This document shows, in pieces, positions 1-5,029 of a stretch of DNA of 5,040 bases. Below the pieces are notes generated by a model. It did not search any database. It had not been told where the DNA came from and worked only from the letters and a program-made list of their open reading frames with translations. The stretch covers positions 1 through 5,040 of the forward strand of contig JAIRKX010000061.1 of the NCBI GenBank assembly GCA_031259805.1, in the 5' to 3' direction. The DNA comes from Prevotellaceae bacterium (GTDB lineage Bacteria; Bacteroidota; Bacteroidia; Bacteroidales; UBA932). Position 1 is the first letter of the stretch, and every line of letters begins with the position of its first letter. A program made the translations under genes and the position numbers.

Positions 1-50
1 AATTGTAATAAAATGACAGCTAATGTAGCTATGGGGAAAAATTGTTTCAT
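1..50 (-). CDS. N-terminus of an exported protein (truncated by window edge)
   Basis: On the minus strand an ATG at 50-48 opens 16 codons reading MKQFFPIATLAVILLQ, then the window ends. A basic residue followed by a long hydrophobic stretch is what the n- and h-regions of a bacterial signal peptide look like, so the product is probably exported or a lipoprotein; the cleavage site is not visible. The ATG is the first possible start, because an in-frame TAA lies seven codons upstream. A minus-strand TACATTTG box at 80-73 would give a leader of about 15-19 nt, the same geometry as smpB in this window. The gene is divergent from the large plus-strand gene. Nothing can be said about function. With only 16 codons visible, a chance ORF cannot be excluded. 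Confidence 0.55.
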   Translation of the reverse strand, partial: MKQFFPIATLAVILLQ

Positions 51-68
51 ATTGATTACAGAAATTTA

Positions 69-117
69 GGGGCAAATGTAGCGTTTTTTTTAGGAATGAA
101 AAATAAAGCAATGCCCC
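69..117. repeat. Inverted repeat in the left intergenic region
   Basis: GGGGCA at 69-74 is complementary to TGCCCC at 112-117. Inside it, GCG plus a T-run (81-91) faces an A-rich run plus GC (100-109), so a longer imperfect stem can form. It spans the minus-strand -7 box, so it could be an operator or cruciform rather than a terminator; it lacks a terminator's compact GC stem with a U-tract. The pairing could also be chance. Confidence 0.25.
73..80 (-). promoter_or_regulatory. -7 promoter box for the left-edge minus-strand gene
   Basis: The minus strand reads TACATTTG from 80 to 73, an exact match to the Bacteroidota -7 consensus TAnnTTTG. The box ends 22 nt before the ATG at 50, and an A/T-rich run lies upstream. 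No clear TTTG -33 element is seen at the expected 19-21 bp; the nearest resemblance is TTTA around 107-104. Confidence 0.5.
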
Positions 118-194
118 CATGCCGAAAGTCCGAAGGCCGGCGGTGAGCGAATTTTAACGCACAGTAGAGCATTTTCCCCTGTCTCTATTTCCTG

Positions 195-240
195 TTATTC
201 ATTATTCGTTGCTCATTATTCATTATTCGTTTATTATTCA
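195..240. repeat. Heptanucleotide tandem repeat TTATTC(A/G)
   Basis: Five in-register 7-bp units occupy 195-229: TTATTCA, TTATTCG, the degenerate TTGCTCA, TTATTCA and TTATTCG. A sixth, TTATTCA at 234-240, is offset by four inserted bases. The array ends 44 bp before the plus-strand TACCTTTG box at 285-292. Short repeats like this can change copy number by replication slippage, so the length may vary between strains; that is inference. Confidence 0.7.
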
Positions 241-284
241 TGACTCGTTATACGTGTTTATATGGATATTTAAATATTTAATGC

Positions 285-292
285 TACCTTTG
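285..292 (+). promoter_or_regulatory. -7 promoter box TACCTTTG (plus strand)
   Basis: TACCTTTG exactly matches the Bacteroidota -7 consensus TAnnTTTG and sits in AT-rich DNA. Transcription would begin at about 296-300. The -33 element is weak: TTTA at 257-260 is the closest, with a spacer a few bases too long. The transcript would cover the possible small ORF starting at 323 and then the large secreted-protein gene, which would give that gene a leader of about 365 nt. Confidence 0.55.
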
Positions 293-318
293 CAGCGGAT
301 AATTTTAAGAAAAAGCGT

Positions 319-338
319 AAAAATGATGTATCATTTTT
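319..338 (+). other. A/T-only inverted repeat near the expected transcript 5' end
   Basis: Nine bases at 319-327 (AAAAATGAT) are perfectly complementary to 330-338 around a 2-base centre, and a further T follows at 339. In RNA this gives a weak A/U hairpin that would include the ATG at 323. It is too weak for a normal intrinsic terminator. It could be a protein-binding dyad or could reduce initiation at 323. Confidence 0.35.
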
Positions 339-631
339 TTATAAGATATTACGAACGTCTCTGCTCTTCAAGAGATGTGGCGCTCCTGCGGCGACCGTGC
401 GTCTGTGCGCGGTACAACGCCGGTTACTCTATCTACGGTTATCCCATTTCCGACACCGATTTATTCTGCTCATTATTTTCGATATCCGGCCTGCGGGAAT
501 GCCTGTATGCTGCTGCCGCTTCTTTTTTTCATTCCATCGAAGGCATATGGAAGCGCTGCATGAAATCGTTCGGAAAAATGGTTTTCGCCATGGCGCGAAG
601 TTGTTTTCCTGCCGAATTTGCGATAATTTGA
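323..631 (+). CDS. Doubtful small ORF, 102 aa, no recognised family
   Basis: An ORF of 102 codons opens with ATGATG 30 nt after the TACCTTTG box and behind an A-rich stretch (AAGAAAAAGCG), which resembles Bacteroidota translation starts. It ends with TGA at 629-631, 31 nt before the preferred start of the large secreted protein. The product would be rich in Cys, Arg, Phe and Tyr, with no signal peptide, transmembrane segment or motif I recognise. Composition and the overlapping open frames on both strands are equally compatible with non-coding DNA. The alternative is a structured 5' leader of the large gene. I would not annotate this as a protein without expression or homology support. Confidence 0.2.
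   Translation: MMYHFFIRYYERLCSSRDVALLRRPCVCARYNAGYSIYGYPISDTDLFCSLFSISGLRECLYAAAASFFHSIEGIWKRCMKSFGKMVFAMARSCFPAEFAII
389..422 (+). other. GC-rich hairpin in the leader region
   Basis: If transcribed, 389-393 (CGGCG) pairs with 418-422 (CGCCG) and 395-400 pairs with 407-412 (six pairs, one G-U), leaving a 6-nt loop and a 5-nt bulge on one side. It is the most stable local structure visible between the promoter box and the large gene. No known riboswitch motif is recognised and no U-tract follows, so it is not a terminator. Confidence 0.3.
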
Positions 632-656
632 AATGCACCCAATCCAAGTAACTTTA
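627..656 (+). promoter_or_regulatory. Weak second promoter candidate for the large gene
   Basis: TTTG at 627-630 and TAACTTTA at 649-656 resemble the -33 and -7 elements with an 18-bp spacer, with one mismatch in the -7 box (final A instead of G). Transcription would begin at or next to the ATG at 663, giving a leaderless message. This competes with the better -7 box at 285-292. Confidence 0.25.
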
Positions 657-662
657 TGTAGT

Positions 663-3248
663 ATGTATAAATATATTTTATCTTTCAGCCTCGCCCTCTT
701 CTTTTCTATACTTTGCGGCGTGTGCAACGGACAGGCGGTTGTACACGTATCACAAATAAGCGCCGATTATGGCGCGACGCCTCCCACCATAACCTTCAAG
801 GTCTATTGGGACAGCGCGCCCGACGGTATCCGTCATTTAGACAGCGTATGGCTGTTTGTCGATTACCGGTTGATTTATGCCAACGGCGCTCTTGGCGATT
901 GGACTGCCGCATCGCTCAACGCGCCTGTCCTCGCGCCGGGCAGCGAAGGTACAATCAGTACCGTACCGTCGAACACGCGTGGTTTTTACCTGTACGGCAA
1001 TGCATCGACGGCTTTTTCTTCGACCGTTACCGTCGGGATTGCCGGATTGGCCGCCAACACACGCTTCAACTGGTGTACCTACGCATCCGATTACCCTCCG
1101 AATGCGGAACCTCACGACGGTTATTATAGACTGCACGGCTCGCCGCCGTTTGTGGTCAACGGAGTGCGGTTGAACGCCGGAGTAAACACATATAGCGGCT
1201 GTATCACATCGCTTACCGACAGCACCCAATGTCCGGGGCTAATTCCCTCGTCGCCGGCAATCAATTCGTTTACTGCGTCGGCAACGACTATCTGCGCCGG
1301 CGATAGCATTCGCCTTTCGGCGGAAGCCGACGGAGCGTCGTCGTACAGTTTCGACGGCGGAGCGTCGTGGATAACGGCGTCGACATCGGCCACAGCGCGT
1401 GTAGCGCCCAAACAGGATACTGTCTATTGGGTGCAGGTTCGGAACAGCGGCGGCTGCGTAAAATCGGCGTCGAAGTCGATTACCGTATACCCGTCGCCAA
1501 CAGTATCGTTTGACACTGCGCCATCGACAGCCTGCGCCGGAAGCGTCGTACAGCTTACAGCTACCGGCGGCGGGTCATATTGCTTTACCCACACATGCTC
1601 CGAATGTATTCATAATCCCTACAGCAATGGCAACGAAGAGTCAACCGGTGTGGATTGCCTGTTCGAAAACCGCTCGTGCTCATATACCACTGCTAATAAC
1701 TATTCACTGGTAATGCCCAATACCGGCAGCGTAACAGTGTGCGTGAAGGCTATTAATACGTCGGGATGTACGGACAGCGTATGCCATGTAATCGGCGTAG
1801 ACGGGACGCTGCCGCCGGCTCCGACGCTGTCGGCATCGGCCAGCTACTGCTTGACGAACGCCAAAATAAGTTGTATGGGGCTTGTCGGCTACAGCTACCA
1901 GTTGGAGAGCGTAACGACGCACAATGTCAGCTTGTCGCAGGATGGCGCAGGGGCGATGCTGTACTTCCCGATAACCGCCGAAGACGAATATCGCATCCTC
2001 ATAACCGACAAGGCTACGAGCTGCCGAAACGAGAGCAACTCGCAACGGGCATGGTTCTATGCGGCATATAATGCAGGCGAGATTCAGTCGGCTACCTATG
2101 CCACTTGCCCAAATGCGGCGGGGTCGGCAACTACCGAAGTGGCGCCGTCGAGTAATGAAATATACCAATGGACCGTGAAACATATGCTTGAAACGAATAA
2201 TGAGGTGGTGATTGATGGCGCTGTGTCGTCGACCTACTTGCCGCCGGCGACAGCCACGTTGGGTCCCTACACATACACACGAAAAGCTTACGACGACTGC
2301 CAGGAGAGTTTCGTTCCGTCCACGGGGGAAATCGTGCGCGTCGTAGTCGATGACTTGTCGGTAAATGCCGGCGCGATTAGCGTCTCCAGCGGCTCCGGCG
2401 TCGTGGGCACTAACTCCACAACCGCGACTATCGTCGAAAGCACCCTCGCCTCCGGCGCGTCGGGGGTTTATACCTACCGGTGGGTGCGGGAATCACCGCC
2501 GGCCACGTTTACGACCAATACTGCCAACTATACGTTTACCGCCGCCGATTTAGCCACTGCCGGCGTCTATACCTACTATCGCGAAGTGCGCGACAACTTC
2601 TGCAATACGACCACATGGTACCGTTCGGCCGGATCGTATGAACTGACTGTAACTCCCTGCCCCTACACCGGCAGCGACCTGTATCTGGATGCCACGCACC
2701 TCTGCCAGTTGCGGAGTAGCGGGGCGCAGAACTGGGAAGCGTGGATACAAGACGCGCGCGACGGTACAATATACCGCATTGCGATGTTATCGACTAACAA
2801 TTTTTGGACGATGGATGATTATTTAGCCTATGCCTCGCATTCGGCGGTAGTAGCCACTTCACAGTGCACGGGTCACGACGCCACAGGGAAAGAGTATTGG
2901 AAAGATAATCTGGAGACCACTTATCCCACGCTGTGCCCGACAGGCTGGCGGCTGCCTGTGCAGTCCGAGTTTGAACGCACTATCACCGACTGGATGGACT
3001 ACCTGTCGAAACCGTTTGTCGTTACGGGAGAAACGTTGTATGTGGATGGTGGCTATGCTTGCCGGCTTATTATCCCCGACAGCTTCACATCGTATGTGGT
3101 GAGCGACTGCTTGGGATCGCGTCAGGCCGGGCAACGGGTGACGAGTATCGATCCGCCCGCGTACTACAGTAACAGTCCGGGCTGTTTTACTAGTACCTCG
3201 ACCGACGGGCGCTTCACCGGATACGTTCGGTGTGTACGCGCATTTTAA
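663..3248 (+). CDS. Secreted modular Ig-like protein with C-terminal FISUMP-like domain
   Basis: The gene encodes 861 aa if started at 663. That ATG puts the n-region MYKY directly before a hydrophobic core and a plausible signal peptidase I site after NGQA (residues 22-25). The alternative ATG at 633 would add ten residues that spoil the signal peptide. Residues 26-195 are a unique N-terminal domain that I do not recognise. From about 196 to 666 come successive Ig/PKD-like modules, roughly 196-279, 280-380, 381-467, 468-567 and 568-666, several starting with a Cys near the first strand (TTICAGDSI, STACAGSVV) and ending in YPSP- or VTPC-type linkers. The second carries a Cys-rich insert near 302-350. 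Residues 667-861 resemble the Fibrobacter succinogenes major paralogous (FISUMP) domain: RDGTIYRI at 699-706, CPTGWRLP at 758-765 and a terminal VRCVRAF. No lipobox, LPXTG or recognisable type IX secretion C-terminal domain is seen, so final location (periplasm, surface or medium) is open. A role in adhesion or binding is only inference from architecture. Confidence 0.85.
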   Translation: MYKYILSFSLALFFSILCGVCNGQAVVHVSQISADYGATPPTITFKVYWDSAPDGIRHLDSVWLFVDYRLIYANGALGDWTAASLNAPVLAPGSEGTISTVPSNTRGFYLYGNASTAFSSTVTVGIAGLAANTRFNWCTYASDYPPNAEPHDGYYRLHGSPPFVVNGVRLNAGVNTYSGCITSLTDSTQCPGLIPSSPAINSFTASATTICAGDSIRLSAEADGASSYSFDGGASWITASTSATARVAPKQDTVYWVQVRNSGGCVKSASKSITVYPSPTVSFDTAPSTACAGSVVQLTATGGGSYCFTHTCSECIHNPYSNGNEESTGVDCLFENRSCSYTTANNYSLVMPNTGSVTVCVKAINTSGCTDSVCHVIGVDGTLPPAPTLSASASYCLTNAKISCMGLVGYSYQLESVTTHNVSLSQDGAGAMLYFPITAEDEYRILITDKATSCRNESNSQRAWFYAAYNAGEIQSATYATCPNAAGSATTEVAPSSNEIYQWTVKHMLETNNEVVIDGAVSSTYLPPATATLGPYTYTRKAYDDCQESFVPSTGEIVRVVVDDLSVNAGAISVSSGSGVVGTNSTTATIVESTLASGASGVYTYRWVRESPPATFTTNTANYTFTAADLATAGVYTYYREVRDNFCNTTTWYRSAGSYELTVTPCPYTGSDLYLDATHLCQLRSSGAQNWEAWIQDARDGTIYRIAMLSTNNFWTMDDYLAYASHSAVVATSQCTGHDATGKEYWKDNLETTYPTLCPTGWRLPVQSEFERTITDWMDYLSKPFVVTGETLYVDGGYACRLIIPDSFTSYVVSDCLGSRQAGQRVTSIDPPAYYSNSPGCFTSTSTDGRFTGYVRCVRAF

Positions 3249-3266
3249 ACCGCCCCGAATGAATGA
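3249..3266. other. Short convergent spacer between the large gene and smpB
   Basis: Only 18 bp separate the TAA of the large gene (3246-3248) from the TAA of smpB (3269-3267 on the minus strand). No GC-rich hairpin with a T-tract is visible for either gene. Termination must occur inside the opposing gene, be factor-dependent, or produce overlapping 3' ends. Confidence 0.6.
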
Positions 3267-3713
3267 TTAATTATTAACCATTTCTCGGCGCAGGTCTTTT
3301 TGTTTAATGCTTTCGCGTTTATCGTAGTTTTTTTTGCCACGCGCTAAGGCAATCTCTAATTTGGCGTAGCCATTTTCGGCAATGTATAGGCGCGTGGCCA
3401 CGATAGCAAACCCTTTTTCTTTAGTGCGGCGTTGCAATTTGGATAGTTCGCGGCGATTGAGAAGCAGTTTCCGGTCGCGACGCGGGTCATGGTTCTGGAG
3501 ATTGCCCCACCAATATTCAGCGATGTGCAGGTTCTTTATAAATAATTCATGCCCGACAAAATAGCCGTAGGCATCGACGAGCGACGCCTTGCCCGCGCGG
3601 ATGGATTTGATCTCCGTCCCGACAAGCGCGATGCCGGCAGTAAATGTTTCTACCAACTCGTACTCAAACGATGCCCGTTTATTCTTTATTTCGATGGTTG
3701 CTTTCGGTCGCAT
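3267..3713 (-). CDS. smpB: SsrA (tmRNA)-binding protein SmpB
   Basis: SmpB binds the tRNA-like domain of tmRNA and carries it into the A site of stalled ribosomes, where trans-translation tags the nascent peptide and frees the ribosome; it acts in the cytoplasm. The 148-aa product shows the family signature throughout: NKRASFEYE at 11-19, AGIALVGTEIKSIRAGKASL at 26-45, NHDPRRDRKLLL at 74-85, the strand region AIVATRLYI at 103-111 and RGKKNYDKR at 125-133. A Tyr (130) stands where E. coli has His in KKQHDKR. The tail after DKR is 15 residues, shorter than the E. coli tail, and ends in MVNN. The ATG at 3713-3711 gives the expected N-terminus. A promoter box lies just upstream in the spacer shared with miaA. 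The ssrA gene is not in this window. Confidence 0.97.
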   Translation of the reverse strand: MRPKATIEIKNKRASFEYELVETFTAGIALVGTEIKSIRAGKASLVDAYGYFVGHELFIKNLHIAEYWWGNLQNHDPRRDRKLLLNRRELSKLQRRTKEKGFAIVATRLYIAENGYAKLEIALARGKKNYDKRESIKQKDLRREMVNN

Positions 3714-3735
3714 AATTGAATTTTAAAATAATTTA

Positions 3736-3743
3736 CAAAATTA
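3736..3743 (-). promoter_or_regulatory. -7 promoter box for smpB
   Basis: On the minus strand TAATTTTG runs from 3743 to 3736, matching TAnnTTTG exactly. The expected start near 3732-3728 gives smpB a leader of about 15-19 nt. A TTG at 3762-3760 (minus strand) is the nearest -33 candidate, with a somewhat short 16-bp spacer, and it overlaps the miaA start codon. Confidence 0.6.
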
Positions 3744-3746
3744 GTG

Positions 3747-3754
3747 TAAATTTG
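3747..3754 (+). promoter_or_regulatory. -7 promoter box for miaA, giving a near-leaderless transcript
   Basis: TAAATTTG matches TAnnTTTG exactly and ends only 7 nt before the miaA ATG at 3762. A start 4-8 nt downstream of the box would fall within about four bases of the start codon. No good -33 TTTG is seen at the usual spacing. The box lies 3 bp from the oppositely oriented smpB box. Confidence 0.6.
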
Positions 3755-3761
3755 CTTCACA

Positions 3762-4682
3762 ATGAAATATGATTTACTTACGATTCTTGGCCCGACAGCT
3801 GTCGGGAAGACATCCGTCGCCGCCCGCGTAGCCCTGCGGCTCGATGGCGAGGTGTTGTCGGGCGATTCGCGGCAGGTATACCGCGGCATGGACATCGGCA
3901 CAGGCAAAGATTTGGCCGATTATACGGTCGACGGCGTGGCCGTGCCGTATCATTTAATCGATATTGCCGACGCCGGCGAAAAATATAATGTACACCTGTA
4001 TCAGCATGATTTCCGGGCGGCGTATACTGCCATTCGCCAGCGGCAGAAAATGCCGGTATTGTGCGGCGGTTCGGGATTATATATCGCGGCCGTTACGCAG
4101 GGCTATGCGTTGCCCGACGCGCCACCCAACATCCCTTTGCGCCAGTCGCTGGAACAAAGAAGCGATGCGGAACTGACGGCCTTGCTCCAATCGTTGAAGA
4201 CGCCGCATAACACGACCGATACCCATTCGCGCAGGCGCACCATCCGTGCGATTGAAATTGCATTGTATGCGCAGGAGCATCCGTTGTCGGACAACACTTT
4301 TCCGGCTATCCGTACCTTGTATGCCGGTCTGACATTGTCGCGCGAACAGCGTCGCGAACGCATCTCTCAACGGCTGCACGACCGGCTGCAAAGCGGTTTA
4401 GTCGAAGAAGTGGAGCGGCTGCTCAAACAGGGCGTCCCCGCCGCCGACCTTATGTATTACGGGTTGGAGTACAAATTTGTTACGCTCTATCTGCTGCAGC
4501 AAATAACCCGCCGCGATATGACAGAACGTCTCGAGGTGGCTATTCATCAATTCGCCAAACGGCAAATGACATGGTTTCGCGGTATGGAGCGTAAAGGTAT
4601 TCCGATTCACTGGATAGACGCCGCGCTGCCAATGGAGGAGAAGGTGGAAAGGATGGTTGATTTGTTGATTTGTGAAGCGTGA
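3762..4682 (+). CDS. miaA: tRNA dimethylallyltransferase (variant Bacteroidota type)
   Basis: MiaA transfers a dimethylallyl group from DMAPP to N6 of A37 in tRNAs reading UNN codons, making i6A37, which stabilises codon-anticodon pairing. The 306-aa protein has the P-loop GPTAVGKT at 10-17, the catalytic-region motif GDSRQVYRGMDIGTGK at 34-49, YHLIDI at 63-68, GGSGLY at 102-107 and the late motif AKRQMTWF at 265-272. The length is normal for the family. The start is certain: an in-frame TAA at 3747-3749 closes the frame upstream and the P-loop begins ten residues in. Several motifs differ from classic MiaA: GTGKD instead of GTAKP, GGSGLY for the usual GGTGLY, and YYGLEYKFV around 229-237 where an IGYKE-type motif is usual. 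This suggests the second, divergent MiaA-like paralogue found in Bacteroidota, so a second miaA elsewhere is possible and substrate specificity may differ. The gene is divergent from smpB. Confidence 0.93.
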   Translation: MKYDLLTILGPTAVGKTSVAARVALRLDGEVLSGDSRQVYRGMDIGTGKDLADYTVDGVAVPYHLIDIADAGEKYNVHLYQHDFRAAYTAIRQRQKMPVLCGGSGLYIAAVTQGYALPDAPPNIPLRQSLEQRSDAELTALLQSLKTPHNTTDTHSRRRTIRAIEIALYAQEHPLSDNTFPAIRTLYAGLTLSREQRRERISQRLHDRLQSGLVEEVERLLKQGVPAADLMYYGLEYKFVTLYLLQQITRRDMTERLEVAIHQFAKRQMTWFRGMERKGIPIHWIDAALPMEEKVERMVDLLICEA

Positions 4683-4697
4683 GGTGTGACGCTTTAC
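4672..4697 (+). terminator. Possible weak hairpin terminator at the miaA stop
   Basis: Bases 4672-4680 pair with 4689-4697 (nine pairs including one G-U) around an 8-nt loop; the stem overlaps the last codons and the TGA stop at 4680-4682. Only three T bases occur, inside the 3' arm, and no U-tract follows, so it is weak as an intrinsic terminator. It may simply protect the 3' end. Confidence 0.3.
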
Positions 4698-4793
4698 TCC
4701 CCATGGCTGACGCATCTAAGATATATTTGTTTTCACTGGCTGATAGAAAATTCCCTGCACCGGGCGCTTTGCACGGCCTTGCGTCAAGGAGCA

Positions 4794-4828
4794 GATTCCT
4801 CCGCATGGTTGTCCCCCGCCGGCGGGGG
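4794..4828. repeat. 35-bp palindromic repeat, copy 1
   Basis: This unit starts GATTCCTCCGCATGG and ends in CCCCCGCCGGCGGGGG. It is repeated at 4857-4891 with two mismatches (T4809/C4872 and C4820/T4883). In copy 1 bases 4810-4831 form a perfect 22-bp palindrome with no unpaired centre, very GC-rich; as RNA, G-U and Watson-Crick pairs can extend the stem outward. It resembles REP/MITE-like interspersed elements in having a GC palindrome in a spacer after a housekeeping gene, but no family is recognised. Confidence 0.8.
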
Positions 4829-4856
4829 ACAGCTACGCAGGTTGCGCCATGCAAAG

Positions 4857-4907
4857 GATTCCTCCGCATGGCTGTCCCCCGCTGGCGGGGGTGCCGACAG
4901 GCGGGGG
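4857..4907. repeat. Palindromic repeat, copy 2, with extra GGCGGGGG unit
   Basis: Bases 4857-4891 repeat copy 1 (33 of 35 identical, starts 63 bp apart). The core stem is 4876-4882 with 4885-4891. An additional GGCGGGGG at 4900-4907 follows after TGCCGACA, and CTGTC at 4872-4876 can pair with GACAG at 4896-4900 around the core, so two alternative folds exist. CCATGC at 4847-4852 is also complementary to GCATGG at 4866-4871. Confidence 0.75.
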
Positions 4908-4912
4908 TGGAT

Positions 4913-4943
4913 TTAACAATTAACAATTAACAATTAACAATTA
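4913..4943. repeat. Heptanucleotide tandem repeat TTAACAA
   Basis: Four perfect copies of TTAACAA occupy 4913-4919, 4920-4926, 4927-4933 and 4934-4940, followed by a partial TTA. The array ends 52 bp before the -7 box at 4996, similar to the placement of the left heptad array before its own TACCTTTG box. Copy number may vary by slippage (inference). Confidence 0.9.
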
Positions 4944-4971
4944 TTACCGCCCCTACTTTTTTACACTTTTT

Positions 4972-5003
4972 TTTGGTTGATATTCAAAAAAATCATACCT
5001 TTG
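4972..5003 (+). promoter_or_regulatory. Strong Bacteroidota-type promoter for a gene beyond the right edge
   Basis: TTTG at 4972-4975 and TACCTTTG at 4996-5003 are separated by 20 bp, matching both the -33 and -7 consensus elements and the usual spacing for the primary sigma factor of Bacteroidota. A T-rich run precedes it. This is the best promoter in the window. Transcription would start at about 5007-5011 and proceed off the right edge; no start codon followed by an ORF is visible in the remaining 30 bases. Confidence 0.75.
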
Positions 5004-5029
5004 TCGGAGATTCAAAAAAGCCCTCCGAC
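5003..5029. promoter_or_regulatory. Inverted repeat overlapping the right promoter start site
   Basis: GTCGGAG at 5003-5009 is perfectly complementary to CTCCGAC at 5023-5029 across 13 bases, and a TTTT run follows at 5030-5033. The left arm begins at the last base of the -7 box, so it overlaps the predicted start site. A DNA operator is therefore more natural than an RNA hairpin, since most of the left arm may not be transcribed. If transcription starts a few bases earlier, an attenuator-like hairpin with a short U-tract is the alternative. Confidence 0.45.

Larger units (their letters stand above)
4683..4971. other. Intergenic region after miaA, no gene recognised
   Basis: Open frames exist on both strands here, but they arise from the GC-rich repeats: a plus-strand frame encodes the same SSAWLSPAGGG twice because the DNA repeat is duplicated 63 bp apart. 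No start with a convincing initiation region, domain or signal peptide is present. The stretch holds a duplicated palindromic repeat (4794-4907) and an AT heptad repeat (4913-4943) before the right-hand promoter. Confidence 0.65.

Noticed and set aside
119..150. GAAAGTCC segment resembling an RNase P RNA conserved motif
   Set aside because: The flanking bases do not match the RNase P consensus, the neighbouring DNA is AT-rich spacer and no other conserved RNase P element is present.
360..430. tRNA gene in the GC-rich part of the leader
   Set aside because: No TTCRA-type T loop, no acceptor stem and no cloverleaf spacing could be fitted.
429..727. Minus-strand ORFs of 72 and 84 codons upstream of the large gene
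   Set aside because: They overlap the start of the large gene, have no promoter box or recognisable motif, and look like random basic, Arg/Lys-rich translations.
837..3134. Long alternative-frame ORFs inside the large gene
   Set aside because: They are Arg/Pro-rich shadows caused by codon bias; only the 663-3248 frame has a signal peptide and coherent domains.
4722..4729. TATATTTG, a -7 consensus match on the plus strand
   Set aside because: No -33 element at the right spacing and no gene follows in that direction before the next promoter; most likely chance.
4794..4891. CRISPR-like repeat pair
   Set aside because: Only two copies, a fully self-complementary core, a 28-bp gap that itself pairs with the repeats, and no cas genes.
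4540..4930. Overlapping ORFs of 76-128 codons on both strands after miaA
   Set aside because: They run through the duplicated GC palindrome and overlap miaA; repeated peptide segments mirror the DNA repeat and there is no domain, signal peptide or convincing start.
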